A DNA stretch of 64,000 nucleotides from Rhizobium sp. SSA_523 (GCF_030435705.1 NZ_CP129380.1:62001-126000), one strand, 5' to 3'. Counted from the first letter of the stretch, positions 16,341 through 25,558 are shown. Made by a program: numbers and translations. Notes: generated from the letters alone by a model not told the origin.

Positions 16341-17687
16341 ATGAAATATCAAAGCCAGAAGGTCGCGATGCTGTATTTCTACGGCGCGCTCGGCCTCTTC
16401 CTCGCTCAGGTTCTCTTCGGCGTGCTGGCCGGCACGATCTACGTCCTGCCCAATACGCTCTCCGAGCTCCTGCCCTTCAACATCGTGCGTATGATCCATA
16501 CCAACGCCCTGATCGTCTGGTTGCTGATGGGCTTCATGGGCGCGACGTATTATTTGCTGCCGGAAGAGGCGGAGACGGAGCTTTACAGTCCAAAGCTTGC
16601 CATCGCGCAGTTCTGGGTCTTTTTGGTTGCCGCTGCCGCCGCCGTCGTCGGTTACCTCTTCGGCATCCATGAGGGCCGCGAGTTTCTCGAGCAGCCCTTC
16701 ATCATCAAGGTCGGCATCGTCATTGTCGCTTTGATGCTGCTGTTCAATGTCACCATGACGTCGCTGAAGGGCCGCAAGACCGTCGTCACCAACATCCTGA
16801 TCTTCGGGCTATGGGGCGTGGCGATCTTCTTCCTCTTTGCCTTCTACAACCCGACCAATCTCGCGCTCGACAAGATGTACTGGTGGTATGTCGTCCATCT
16901 CTGGGTCGAAGGCGTCTGGGAGCTGATCATGGCATCGGTGCTCGCCTTTCTGATGATCAAGCTCAACGGCATTGACCGCGAAGTCGTGGAGAAGTGGCTC
17001 TACGTGATTATCGGTCTGGCGCTTTTTTCCGGCATCCTCGGCACGGGTCACCACTATTACTGGATCGGCGCGCCGGGCTACTGGCAGTGGATCGGCTCGC
17101 TCTTCTCGACGCTTGAAGTCGCGCCCTTCTTCACCATGGTCATCTTCACCTTCGTCATGACCTGGAAAGCTGGCCGCAAGCACCCGAACCGTGCGGCACT
17201 TCTTTGGTCGATCGGCTGCTCGGTCATGGCCTTTTTCGGTGCCGGCGTCTGGGGTTTCCTGCACACGCTGTCGTCGGTCAATTACTACACCCATGGCACA
17301 CAGGTGACGGCAGCCCACGGACACCTCGCCTTCTTCGGCGCCTATGTTATGCTCAATCTTGCGATCATGGCCTATGCCATTCCTGAAATGCGCGGCCGGC
17401 AGCCCTATAATCAGTGGCTTTCGATCACGAGCTTCTGGATGATGTGCACCGCCATGTCGGTGATGACCTTTGCGCTCACCTTTGCCGGTGTCCTGCAGGT
17501 GCATCTGCAGCGCGTGCTCGGCGAAAGCTACATGGCCGTCCAAGACCAGTTGGCGCTGTTCTACTGGGTGCGCCTCGGCTCCGGTGCTGTCGTGCTGGTC
17601 TCCGCTCTGATGTTCGTCTGGGCCGTATTGGTGCCAGGCAAGGAAAAAGAGCCTGCCTTTGGCGGCTATGTCGAGCCTGCCGAATGA
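16341..17687 (+). CDS. norB: nitric oxide reductase large subunit
   Basis: A 448-residue twelve-helix haem-copper family protein that reduces two NO to N2O using haem b and a haem b3/non-haem iron centre. Visible ligand regions include V-H-L-W-V-E-G-V-W-E, with the iron histidine and glutamate, G-H-H-Y-Y-W near 235-240, and the C-terminal H-G-H-L-A-F-F-G-A-Y. It lacks the N-terminal cytochrome or quinol-oxidising extension, so it is the cNor type that needs NorC. The start has AAGGAGAC at the right distance. Confidence 0.97.
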   Translation: MKYQSQKVAMLYFYGALGLFLAQVLFGVLAGTIYVLPNTLSELLPFNIVRMIHTNALIVWLLMGFMGATYYLLPEEAETELYSPKLAIAQFWVFLVAAAAAVVGYLFGIHEGREFLEQPFIIKVGIVIVALMLLFNVTMTSLKGRKTVVTNILIFGLWGVAIFFLFAFYNPTNLALDKMYWWYVVHLWVEGVWELIMASVLAFLMIKLNGIDREVVEKWLYVIIGLALFSGILGTGHHYYWIGAPGYWQWIGSLFSTLEVAPFFTMVIFTFVMTWKAGRKHPNRAALLWSIGCSVMAFFGAGVWGFLHTLSSVNYYTHGTQVTAAHGHLAFFGAYVMLNLAIMAYAIPEMRGRQPYNQWLSITSFWMMCTAMSVMTFALTFAGVLQVHLQRVLGESYMAVQDQLALFYWVRLGSGAVVLVSALMFVWAVLVPGKEKEPAFGGYVEPAE

Positions 17688-17694
17688 TACAGCG

Positions 17695-17722
17695 GCCCCG
17701 CTGGTCATAAAAGCAGCGGGGC
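17695..17722. terminator. hairpin between norB and norQ
   Basis: A perfect 9-bp stem (GCCCCGCTG / CAGCGGGGC) with a 10-base loop lies 8 bases after the norB stop. No long T run follows, so it may lower read-through into norQD or protect the norCB message. Confidence 0.6.
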
Positions 17723-17748
17723 TCTTCCAATCTTGAAGGATCAGCATC

Positions 17749-18552
17749 ATGAATATCATCGCGCGTAACATTCAGCCGGATATCCCGGCCTATTCCCCCG
17801 CCGGCAACGAATGTGCCCTGTTCGAAACCGCCTGGACACGGCAGTTGCCGCTTCTCCTCAAAGGGCCGACAGGCTGCGGCAAGACCCGTTTTGTCAGCCA
17901 TATGGCGCAGAAGCTCGGTCTGCCGCTGACCACCGTGTCTTGCCACGACGATCTGGCTGCTGCCGATCTCACCGGCCGATTTCTGCTTAAGGGCGGAGAG
18001 ACGGTCTGGACCGATGGACCGCTGACCAGGGCCGTTCGAGAAGGTGGTGTCTGCTATCTCGACGAAGTGGTTGAGGCCCGCAAGGACGTCGCCGTCGTGC
18101 TGCATCCTCTGACCGACGACCGGCGCATCCTGCCCTTGGAGCGCACAGGCGAAGAGCTCGAAGCGCCGCCGGCCTTCATGCTCGTCGTCTCCTACAACCC
18201 CGGCTACCAGAGCCTGCTCAAGGCCCTCAAGCCCTCGACCCGTCAGCGTTTCGTTGCCATCGAATTCGACTTCCTGCCCAAAGCGCGAGAGATTGAGGTT
18301 GTCTCGGCAGAGAGCGGACTGTCTGCCTCGGCTGTAGAGCCGTTGGTCGAACTGGCTCGGCGGCTGCGGGCGCTGAAGGGGCATGACCTGGAAGAAGGCG
18401 TGTCGACGCGTCTGCTCGTCTATTGTGCAAGCCTCATTGACGCCGGTCTGTCGCCGCGCGACGCCGTTCGCGCCGCCATGATTGAGCCCCTGACCGACGA
18501 ATCCGATGTGCGCACTGCGCTTCTGGAACTGGCGCAGGCGGTGATCCGCTAG
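17749..18552 (+). CDS. norQ: NorQ, MoxR-type AAA+ ATPase
   Basis: A 267-residue AAA+ protein with Walker A G-P-T-G-C-G-K-T at about 39-46 and Walker B C-Y-L-D-E-V near 103-108. NorQ works with NorD to activate NO reductase, probably by remodelling it so that the non-haem iron is inserted. GAAGGATC precedes the ATG. It is followed by norD after nine bases. The hairpin before it suggests that less of it is made than NorCB, which suits a chaperone. Confidence 0.95.
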   Translation: MNIIARNIQPDIPAYSPAGNECALFETAWTRQLPLLLKGPTGCGKTRFVSHMAQKLGLPLTTVSCHDDLAAADLTGRFLLKGGETVWTDGPLTRAVREGGVCYLDEVVEARKDVAVVLHPLTDDRRILPLERTGEELEAPPAFMLVVSYNPGYQSLLKALKPSTRQRFVAIEFDFLPKAREIEVVSAESGLSASAVEPLVELARRLRALKGHDLEEGVSTRLLVYCASLIDAGLSPRDAVRAAMIEPLTDESDVRTALLELAQAVIR

Positions 18553-18561
18553 GAGAATGTC

Positions 18562-20460
18562 ATGCTCGATTTCTTAGAGCTTGAGGAGACAGTCGGGCGC
18601 GCCTGGCACAGGCTTGCAGGCGACACCCGCACCTGGCCGCGCTATCCCGAAGCGGCCGTCATGCTGGAAGACGTGCTTCCGGTGCTCTCCGTCTGCTTTC
18701 GCGGCTTTGGCGGTGAACGGACGGTGCAACTGGTGCCGGCACGGGGCAAGACCTTGCAACACCGGTTGAAGTTTCGCCAACGCATGGGGCTGGGCGAAGA
18801 AAAGCTCATTCATCCGGCGCGGGACGAAGCTAGCGTGATGTTGCCCCCAGTCTTGGATCTCATGCCGGAGCAGTCGCTCAATCTCGACCTCTATGTGTGG
18901 CTCGCGGCTGCCATGGCGGTGATGCCGCTTCGACCGATGTCCGAAACCGATCCCCTCAGGGCAGATCTCGACCTCCTCGACGCGGCGTCGACCCTCGAAG
19001 CCGAGGTCCTTAAAACCTTTCCCGGTCTCGTCGATCGCTATCGCAGGCTTTGCCGCGCCCTTCTTGCGGAGCGCAGACGCGGCTCGCTTCCGCGAGTGGA
19101 AGGCATTTTGGAAGACCGCATCATCGATCTCCTGCGCGGGGGCGCAGGCCTTGCTCCGCTTTCGGCTGGGGATGAATTGCCGGACCGGGCACCTGCGGGG
19201 TACCTGCCGATGTTGCCGGTGCCGCTTTGGCCTCGGGCGGTCATCAGAGAAGAATGGACCGGCCGTCAGGAGATGGATCAGCCGGTCGGTTCGGGTCAGG
19301 CGGATGCACAAGCTGCCGGGCGTCACGTGGCGACACGCGAAAAGGCCTCTTCCGCCAAGGGGGAGCGCAGCCCCTTCATCCTCAACCGCTTTGAAAAGAT
19401 CTTGGCCATGGCGGAGATGGTAAACGTCGATCGCCCCGCCGACGACAGCGACGATCACGATGCGTCGGCCGCCGATGAACTCGACGAGATGGTGCTCGGC
19501 GAGCGCAAGGGCCGACCCTCGGCGAAGTTTCGCTTCGACCTCGACCTGCCGCCAGAGGCGCTGAACCATTCCCCACTCGAAGCCGATCTCACCTATCCGG
19601 AATGGGACTATCGTCGCGGGGTCTACCTGAAGGATCATTGCCGCGTGGTGGCAGGTCCTGCTCCGAGCGATGAGGCCAGTCCGATCGCATCGGAGGAGAT
19701 GAAGGCGCTGATCCGTCGCGTGCGGCGGCAGTTCGAGGCGATGCGTCCCCGCCATGAAATGTTGCGCGCCCAGGTCGATGGCGCCGATCTGGATCTTGAT
19801 GCGGTGGTGCGTAGCCGAACGGAGCTCGTCGCCAGCGGCGAATGCTCTGATCGCATCCATTTGTCGAGCCGCCCACAGGCTCATGATCTGGCGGTGACGC
19901 TCCTCGTGGATGTCTCGCTATCGACCGATGCCTGGTTCAATGACCGCCGGGTGCTCGATGTGGAGAAAGAGGCCCTGCTGGTGCTGGCCGAAGGACTCGC
20001 CGCCTGCGGCGACCTGCATTCCATCTTGAGCTTCACGTCCAGGCGGCGCGATTGGGTCCGTGTTGAGACAGTGAAGGATTTCGACTCGCCGATGAGCGCC
20101 GTTGTGCGCCACCGGATCGCGGCTCTGAAACCCGGCTATTACACCCGAATGGGTGCAGCAATCCGCCACGCCTCGGCCAAGCTTGCCGAACGGCCAAACA
20201 GGAAACACCTGCTGCTGGTTTTGACCGACGGCAAGCCGAATGATGTCGATCACTACGAGGGACGTTATGCGCTTGAAGACACGCGTCGGGCCGTGAGCGA
20301 AGCGAGGCGGCGTGGCATCCATGTCTTCGGCGTCACGGTTGATCAGGATGCCAAGACCTATGTGCCTGCCGTCTTCGGCCACCACGGTTATGCTGTCGTG
20401 CCCGATATCCGCCGCCTGCCGGCCGCTTTGCCACAAATCTACCGCGCGCTCATCCGCTGA
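18562..20460 (+). CDS. norD: NorD, von Willebrand factor A protein for NO reductase activation
   Basis: A 632-residue soluble protein. The C-terminal third is a VWA domain with the metal-site motif D-V-S-L-S near residue 452 and a later T-D-G-K-P. Most of the rest is charged and without known motifs. NorD partners the AAA+ protein NorQ, as VWA/MoxR pairs do, to mature NorCB. AGGAG is placed just before the ATG. A strong hairpin follows the gene and ends the norCBQD unit. Confidence 0.95.
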   Translation: MLDFLELEETVGRAWHRLAGDTRTWPRYPEAAVMLEDVLPVLSVCFRGFGGERTVQLVPARGKTLQHRLKFRQRMGLGEEKLIHPARDEASVMLPPVLDLMPEQSLNLDLYVWLAAAMAVMPLRPMSETDPLRADLDLLDAASTLEAEVLKTFPGLVDRYRRLCRALLAERRRGSLPRVEGILEDRIIDLLRGGAGLAPLSAGDELPDRAPAGYLPMLPVPLWPRAVIREEWTGRQEMDQPVGSGQADAQAAGRHVATREKASSAKGERSPFILNRFEKILAMAEMVNVDRPADDSDDHDASAADELDEMVLGERKGRPSAKFRFDLDLPPEALNHSPLEADLTYPEWDYRRGVYLKDHCRVVAGPAPSDEASPIASEEMKALIRRVRRQFEAMRPRHEMLRAQVDGADLDLDAVVRSRTELVASGECSDRIHLSSRPQAHDLAVTLLVDVSLSTDAWFNDRRVLDVEKEALLVLAEGLAACGDLHSILSFTSRRRDWVRVETVKDFDSPMSAVVRHRIAALKPGYYTRMGAAIRHASAKLAERPNRKHLLLVLTDGKPNDVDHYEGRYALEDTRRAVSEARRRGIHVFGVTVDQDAKTYVPAVFGHHGYAVVPDIRRLPAALPQIYRALIR

Positions 20461-20478
20461 TCCGCGATCGCGCAAAGG

Positions 20479-20510
20479 AAAGCCCGGACCGAGTGATCGG
20501 TCCGGGCTTT
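20479..20510. terminator. bidirectional terminator between norD and hemN
   Basis: A perfect 13-bp stem, AAAGCCCGGACCG against CGGTCCGGGCTTT, with a six-base loop. It lies between two convergent genes and has an A-rich foot on one side and a T-rich foot on the other, so it can stop transcription from both sides. Confidence 0.88.
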
Positions 20511-20531
20511 CTCGTTTTCCGTCGTCCTGTG

Positions 20532-21884
20532 TCAGGCCGCCGTGGCGTGGGTTCTGCCCGTCTCGCCGAGATAGGCATCGAAGCACGACGCCACCGTTCT
20601 AACCAGGAACCTGTGCTCTGTCTCGACGCGTAGCACATCGCCACGCCAGCTCACGATCCCTTCCTCCACCAAAGTCCTAAGCCGCGAATTTGCTTCACCC
20701 ATGCTCTCGTAGGAGAGCTCGAAGCCCTCCGGCATGGCTCCGAAGTCAACCTGGAAGTCGCACATCAGGCGCTCGATAATCCAGCCCCGGATGCGGTCCT
20801 CCAGTGTCAGGCGGTAGCCTTTTGACGTGGCGAGTTCACCGGACGAGATGAGATTGGCATATCTGCCGATCGCGACGTCGTTCTGTGCGTAGCCTTCAGC
20901 AAAACGCCCGATCGCTGAGGAGCCGAATCCGATCAGCGTAGATGCGTTGTCGGTCGTATATCCTTGGAAGTTGCGATGCAGTGTCTGGTTATCAGCTGCG
21001 ATTGAAAGCGTGTCTTCGGGCAGCGCAAAATGATCGAGACCGATGCGGCGGTAACCGGCTTCGCACAGCGCTATTGCGATGGCTTCCGCCTGTGCGTGTC
21101 GCTCATGCGCATCGCCAAGGGCTGCCGCGTCGATTAGGCGCTGATGCTTCTTGAAGCTCGGCACATGCGCGTAGCCGAACACGGCGAAGCGGTCCGGACG
21201 CATGGCCGCAGCCACACGCGCAGTTTCGATCGCAGACTCCACGGTCTGATGGGGCAGACCGTAGATCAGGTCGAAGTTGACGCTTTTTGCACCTGCTTTG
21301 CGCAGATGATAAAGGGCCGTTGCGGTTTGCTCTGCCGACTGGATGCGATTGATCGCCTTTTGCACCTTCGGATCGAAACTCTGCACCCCGAGACTGGCCC
21401 TTGTGATTCCCGCCTCGCCGAGAGCCTCCGCCATTTCAAGGGTCAACGTTCGTGGATCGATTTCTACCGCGACTTCGGTCGCGCTGCTAATGCCGAAGGT
21501 GGCCGCCAGCGTGGCTGTCAGATCGAGAAATTCAGTCGGCGTCATGATGGTCGGCGTGCCGCCGCCGAAGTGAATATCACTGACGCTCTGTCGTCCCCCC
21601 ATCGCTTTTCCCACTGAGCGAATTTCCTGCTTTAGGATGGTCAGGTAGTCGAGGATCGGCGCGTCCTTTTGGGTGATCGTGGTGTGGCAACCGCAATACC
21701 AGCACATGGATCGACAAAAAGGCACATGCAGATACAGCGACACCGGATCATTTTGCGGAATCGACATCAACCAGTCGCGGTAGGTGCCCGCGCCTATGCT
21801 GGTGGAAAAACGGGGCGCTGTCGGATAGCTCGTGTAACGCGGCAAGCGGCTTTCGCCATAACGGCGGATTATGTCTGCATTCAT
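20532..21884 (-). CDS. hemN: oxygen-independent coproporphyrinogen III dehydrogenase
   Basis: A 450-residue radical SAM enzyme. The cluster motif is C-R-S-M-C-W-Y-C, with the C-x3-C-x2-C spacing of HemN and the extra G-C-H after it. H-F-G-G-G-T-P-T follows. It makes protoporphyrinogen IX without O2, which the cell needs for haem and cytochromes when it denitrifies. I chose the ATG at 21884 (M-N-A-D-I-I-R-R-Y-G). An FNR-type box sits 60 bases upstream. Length and C-terminal domain match true HemN rather than HemW. Confidence 0.94.
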   Translation of the reverse strand: MNADIIRRYGESRLPRYTSYPTAPRFSTSIGAGTYRDWLMSIPQNDPVSLYLHVPFCRSMCWYCGCHTTITQKDAPILDYLTILKQEIRSVGKAMGGRQSVSDIHFGGGTPTIMTPTEFLDLTATLAATFGISSATEVAVEIDPRTLTLEMAEALGEAGITRASLGVQSFDPKVQKAINRIQSAEQTATALYHLRKAGAKSVNFDLIYGLPHQTVESAIETARVAAAMRPDRFAVFGYAHVPSFKKHQRLIDAAALGDAHERHAQAEAIAIALCEAGYRRIGLDHFALPEDTLSIAADNQTLHRNFQGYTTDNASTLIGFGSSAIGRFAEGYAQNDVAIGRYANLISSGELATSKGYRLTLEDRIRGWIIERLMCDFQVDFGAMPEGFELSYESMGEANSRLRTLVEEGIVSWRGDVLRVETEHRFLVRTVASCFDAYLGETGRTHATAA

Positions 21885-21937
21885 TGTATCGCTCCGGTTT
21901 GATGCCGTCACGATAGAGGCCCGCCCCGAGGCCTTCC

Positions 21938-21951
21938 TTGTCGAAAGGCAA
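21938..21951. promoter_or_regulatory. FNR/NnrR box for hemN
   Basis: TTGTCGAAAGGCAA, centre 21944.5, predicts a leftward start near 21903, 19 bases before hemN. It is exactly 41 bases from the box that serves the divergent DUF2249 gene. Confidence 0.7.
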
Positions 21952-21978
21952 AGAGGAGCGCGGCTTTCCCGGTTTTGC

Positions 21979-21992
21979 TTGTCACAGCACAA
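21979..21992. promoter_or_regulatory. FNR/NnrR box for the DUF2249 gene
   Basis: TTGTCACAGCACAA, centre 21985.5, predicts a rightward start near 22027, 56 bases before the DUF2249 ATG. Confidence 0.7.
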
Positions 21993-22082
21993 CGAACGCT
22001 TCGGACGATAGGCTATTCGATTGTCCTGTGGAGCAGCCGAGCTGTCCCGACTGAAGCCCGACCATTGGAAGAAAGCAATCGA

Positions 22083-22364
22083 ATGACTGTTGTCGAAGAT
22101 CATATACTGAAACTAGATGTGCGTGAGATTCCCCATTGGGAGCGGCATCCCCGCATATTCGGCATGTTGAATTCACTGCTCCCAGACTATGAGCTGATCC
22201 TGACCGTCGATCATGATCCGGTTCCGCTCTATTACCATCTTGAAATGCATTATGATGGGATGTTCGGGTGGGAATACTTGATGCGGGGTCCGGAGATATG
22301 GGAAGTTCGCATTCGCCGGAAGAAACACGAAGGCTGCAACTGCAACTGCGGTGGTGGTCATTGA
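22083..22364 (+). CDS. DUF2249 protein with cysteine-rich tail
   Basis: A 93-residue protein that starts at M-T-V-V-E-D-H-I; the longer upstream frame covers the promoter region and is unlikely. The body (L-D-V-R-E-I-P ... P-L-Y-Y-H-L-E-M) matches DUF2249, a small alpha/beta fold often found with denitrification, hemerythrin and NO genes. The C-terminus is C-N-C-N-C-G-G-G-H, which could bind a metal. Function is unknown. Control by the FNR-type box upstream fits a role in N-oxide respiration. Confidence 0.82.
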   Translation: MTVVEDHILKLDVREIPHWERHPRIFGMLNSLLPDYELILTVDHDPVPLYYHLEMHYDGMFGWEYLMRGPEIWEVRIRRKKHEGCNCNCGGGH

Positions 22365-22451
22365 GGTCTGTGGGAGCGGTCGGTAAGCGCCGGTCGCTCC
22401 AAGCCCACGCATCACCACTAATAATCATGTTGTGGCAGATAGGGAGGTGAA

Positions 22452-22976
22452 ATGTCGACGGCGACCAACTTCAAGATACTCGACGTACGGCCCATCCTTC
22501 GCAGAGGTGGCGAGCCCTTTCCCGCGATTATGGACGCCGTTCAGTCCTTGCGGCCAGGCGAAGGTCTGCAACTGTTTGCAACGTTTCGTCCTGTGCCACT
22601 GTTGAGCGTCATGGCGCGGCGCGGCTATTCGGCCGAAGTCAAGGAGTTGGACAGCGGTGAGTGGGAGGTTCTGTTCGTTCCGGTTTCTCAGACAAGCACG
22701 AAGGTTTTTCACTCCATGGGTGCAGAGGAAGCGGCCGCCTGGCCTGATCCTTTGTGGAGGGTCGACCTTACTGAACATGAGCCACCGGCCCCTATGGAAA
22801 AGGTTCTTTCGCTAATTGAACTCATGGAGCCGGGCGAAGTGCTGTTCGCGGTGTTTTCAGAGGAATCGCGCTTTCTCGGTGCGGAGCTGGAAAAGCGTGG
22901 TCACCAGTGGGTCGGCAATCTCGACACGTCAAAGCGTGCTTATCGCATGTTGATCCGAGTGGGCGGTGAAGGTTGA
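22452..22976 (+). CDS. two-domain DUF2249 protein
   Basis: A 174-residue protein with two similar halves. The first (I-L-D-V-R-P-I-L-R-R-G-G-E-P-F, then L-R-P-G-E-G-L-Q-L) and the second (L-I-E-L-M-E-P-G-E-V-L-F-A-V) each resemble DUF2249, so it looks like an internal duplication. GGGAGG precedes the ATG. It follows the single-domain DUF2249 gene by 87 bases. Its last 37 bases overlap the convergent nnrS gene. No catalytic residues can be named. Confidence 0.8.
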   Translation: MSTATNFKILDVRPILRRGGEPFPAIMDAVQSLRPGEGLQLFATFRPVPLLSVMARRGYSAEVKELDSGEWEVLFVPVSQTSTKVFHSMGAEEAAAWPDPLWRVDLTEHEPPAPMEKVLSLIELMEPGEVLFAVFSEESRFLGAELEKRGHQWVGNLDTSKRAYRMLIRVGGEG

Positions 22977-24184
22977 CGACCGGGTTGCCGCTGAACGTGG
23001 CATAGCAGTCTTGCGTTGTGGCTAAGAAAGAGAACAAAAGCGGCAATCCAGAACAGTCCGGACGTCGTGATAAAAGGTGCATGGAATCCAGGAATGAGAT
23101 CGGCCGTTATGCGCAAGCAGGCAGCGATGAGGAGGAGTGGAACTGGCAGCCGCTGAAACCAGGACCGCTTTTCATTTTGCCCGGTATGAAGCGCGATTGA
23201 ACGCATCATGATTGCAAGCATCATTCCCGTCACGGCACCGATGGCAAGAAGATGAATGGCTGCGAGCGGGCCGAGCATGCCGAACCCGGTTGCTGCAATC
23301 CCCAACATCCCGATAGCCATAAAGCCGTAAGACAGCTGCATCGCTGTGATCATAGACGACCGTAGGATGATTGGCCTGAACCATCTTGCTGCGCGCACGA
23401 GGTGCAAGCTGGCTGCGACAAGGGCCGTGATGCCCGTGAGTGCCCCAAACGGTTCAAAGGTCCAGATCATTGCTGCAAGTAAAGTGGCGATCAGGACAAA
23501 TCGAGCAACCATACGATTTGTAGGCGCGAGGCGTGACCTGCCTGTCTGGGCAAGCCAGTTGTTTGTAAAGCTAGGGATGATCTTGCTCGCGGTCGCCGTG
23601 ATCAACAGTATGTAAACGGAGAGACCTGCCCGCGCCCAGGCCCCCACATCGCCTCCGTTCATGGCACCGATGTGGAACCCGCCATTGATCAGGGCGAGAG
23701 AGGTGAGGCAAAGGATTGGCTTCGCATCCGCGACCCGCCCCGCGACCCAGACCTCTTTCAGGCAGTGATAGGCGAAGAGTGGAAGGAAGATCCAGTCGAG
23801 CAGGAGGGTGATGAGAGCACATGTGTCTGTGACCATCAGCATTGAAATGCGACCCGCGATCCAGATGACGGCAAGTCCCGCAAGCGGTCTACCGGACAGG
23901 GGAAAGCGACCGGTCCAGTTGGGCACGGTGGTCATCAAGTAGCCGACCAGAACCGCCGGCATAAACCCGAATAGAAGCTCATGCGCATGCCAGGTTGATT
24001 GCCCGTAGCCACCCGCAACGTCGAGCCAGCCATTGAAGACGGCGATCCAAATTATGACTGCAGCAACGGCCCATATACCTGCCCCGAGGAAGAATGGCCG
24101 GAATCCGTAAGACAGTAAAACAGGGCCATGTTGTCCAAGTCCTCGCGGGATCGCTTTTCTTCCTGTTTTGGTGACGTCTTGCAT
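22940..24184 (-). CDS. nnrS: NnrS family membrane protein, third paralogue
   Basis: A 414-residue NnrS protein with about twelve segments and the full landmarks: Y-G-F-R-P-F-F-L-G, W-H-A-H-E-L-L-F-G, T-V-P-N-W-T-G-R and a final basic tail. Unlike the 9494-10714 paralogue it keeps both histidines of W-H-x-H-E. It is divergent from nirK, with an FNR-type box 59 bases before its ATG, and its 3' end overlaps the DUF2249 gene. It probably protects against NO made by NirK. Confidence 0.92.
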   Translation of the reverse strand: MQDVTKTGRKAIPRGLGQHGPVLLSYGFRPFFLGAGIWAVAAVIIWIAVFNGWLDVAGGYGQSTWHAHELLFGFMPAVLVGYLMTTVPNWTGRFPLSGRPLAGLAVIWIAGRISMLMVTDTCALITLLLDWIFLPLFAYHCLKEVWVAGRVADAKPILCLTSLALINGGFHIGAMNGGDVGAWARAGLSVYILLITATASKIIPSFTNNWLAQTGRSRLAPTNRMVARFVLIATLLAAMIWTFEPFGALTGITALVAASLHLVRAARWFRPIILRSSMITAMQLSYGFMAIGMLGIAATGFGMLGPLAAIHLLAIGAVTGMMLAIMMRSIALHTGQNEKRSWFQRLPVPLLLIAACLRITADLIPGFHAPFITTSGLFWIAAFVLFLSHNARLLCHVQRQPGRQPSPPTRINMR

Positions 24185-24242
24185 TTTCTTCCTCGTCCTC
24201 TTGCATTGCGTACGGGACCCAGACCTGTCGCCATCGGCCCGA

Positions 24243-24256
24243 TTGATCTAAGTCAA
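24243..24256. promoter_or_regulatory. FNR/NnrR box for nnrS
   Basis: TTGATCTAAGTCAA, close to the classic FNR consensus. Centre 24249.5 predicts a leftward start near 24208, 24 bases before nnrS. Confidence 0.72.
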
Positions 24257-24319
24257 AGTATTTCTTCAAATAGGAATTTGTTTTGGCGGCGGAATGTCGC
24301 AGTATCCACGCTAAGATCC

Positions 24320-24333
24320 TTGCTCCAGCACAA
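24320..24333. promoter_or_regulatory. FNR/NnrR box for nirK
   Basis: TTGCTCCAGCACAA, centre 24326.5, predicts a rightward start near 24368, 44 bases before the nirK ATG. Confidence 0.75.
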
Positions 24334-24411
24334 CTAAATCCTTGAAGGGTGAAGTACAACAGTACCAGCAGTTCGAGCGGGACGCTCACTGGCTCACAAG
24401 GAGATAAGAGC

Positions 24412-25551
24412 ATGACTCAGATCCTCACATTAACAAGACGCACGATGCTGGCCGGAGCGGTTCTGGCGACTGCTCTCATGCCGATGATCACCGCAACCGC
24501 GGTCCGCGCCGAGGGCGGCGATATTAAAACGAACGCCGCAGCCGTCGAAGCAGACATTGCCAAGCTGCAACGGGTCAAGGTTGATCTGGTCACGCCGCCC
24601 TTCATCCATGCGCATAGTCAAAAGGCCGAAGGTGAACCGAAGGTCGTCGAATTCACGCTGACCATCGAAGAAAAGAAGATCATTGTCGATGACGCTGGTA
24701 CCGAGGTCCATGCCATGACCTTCAACGGTTCTGTCCCCGGCCCGATGATGGTCGTCCATGAAGGTGACTATGTCGAGGTGACACTCATCAATCCGGCCAC
24801 CAACAGCTTGCAGCACAATATTGATTTCCATTCGGCAACCGGTGCACTTGGCGGTGGGGCGCTGACGCTGGTCAATCCGGGGGAAAGCGCGGTTCTGCGC
24901 TTCAAGGCCACCAAGGCCGGCGTCTTCGTCTACCACTGCGCACCTCCCGGCATGGTCCCGTGGCACGTAACATCGGGCATGAATGGCGCGATCATGGTTT
25001 TGCCGCGCGAGGGTCTGAAGGACCACAAGGGCAATGACCTCGTCTATGACAAGGCCTATTATGTAGGCGAACAGGACTTCTACGTGCCGAAGGACGAAGA
25101 CGGCAACTACAAGAAATACGAGAGCGCCGGTGATGCTTATGCCGATGTGCTTGAAGTCATGAATACACTGACCCCGAGCCATATCGTGTTCAACGGTGCC
25201 GTCGGCGCGTTGACCGGCGACCATGCGATGACGGCGGAAGTCGGGGACCGGGTGCTGATCCTGCATTCGCAGGCCAATCGCGACACCCGGCCGCACCTGA
25301 TCGGAGGCCATGGAGATTATGTCTGGGCAACCGGCAAGTTCGCCAATCCGCCGGAACTCGATCAGGAAACCTGGTTCATTCCTGGAGGTGCCGCAGGCGC
25401 CGCCTACTACACCTTCCAGCAGCCGGGCATCTACGCCTATGTCAACCACAACCTGATCGAGGCCTTCGAGAAGGGGGCTGCCGCCCACTTCAAGGTCACC
25501 GGCGACTGGAACGACGATCTGATGACCGCGGTGGTCAAGCCGGAAAGCTGA
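24412..25551 (+). CDS. nirK: copper-containing nitrite reductase
   Basis: A 379-residue two-cupredoxin-domain enzyme that reduces nitrite to NO in the periplasm. The N-terminus ([10 protein letters not shown]) resembles a twin-arginine signal cleaved after A-V-R-A. Type 1 and type 2 copper ligands are visible in L-Q-H-N-I-D-F-H-S, in [18 protein letters not shown] and later in H-L-I-G-G-H. CAAGGAGAT gives a strong ribosome site. The neighbours nirV, nnrR and pseudoazurin are its usual partners. A hairpin follows. Confidence 0.97.
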   Translation: MTQILTLTRRTMLAGAVLATALMPMITATAVRAEGGDIKTNAAAVEADIAKLQRVKVDLVTPPFIHAHSQKAEGEPKVVEFTLTIEEKKIIVDDAGTEVHAMTFNGSVPGPMMVVHEGDYVEVTLINPATNSLQHNIDFHSATGALGGGALTLVNPGESAVLRFKATKAGVFVYHCAPPGMVPWHVTSGMNGAIMVLPREGLKDHKGNDLVYDKAYYVGEQDFYVPKDEDGNYKKYESAGDAYADVLEVMNTLTPSHIVFNGAVGALTGDHAMTAEVGDRVLILHSQANRDTRPHLIGGHGDYVWATGKFANPPELDQETWFIPGGAAGAAYYTFQQPGIYAYVNHNLIEAFEKGAAAHFKVTGDWNDDLMTAVVKPES

Positions 25552-25558
25552 TCGAACG

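Noticed and set aside
18574..19884. 436-residue frame opposite norD
   Set aside because: Histidine- and arginine-rich mirror frame of norD; no domain and no start signal.
21975..22082. N-terminal extension of the first DUF2249 protein
   Set aside because: The extra 36 codons run through the FNR-type box and the predicted transcription start.
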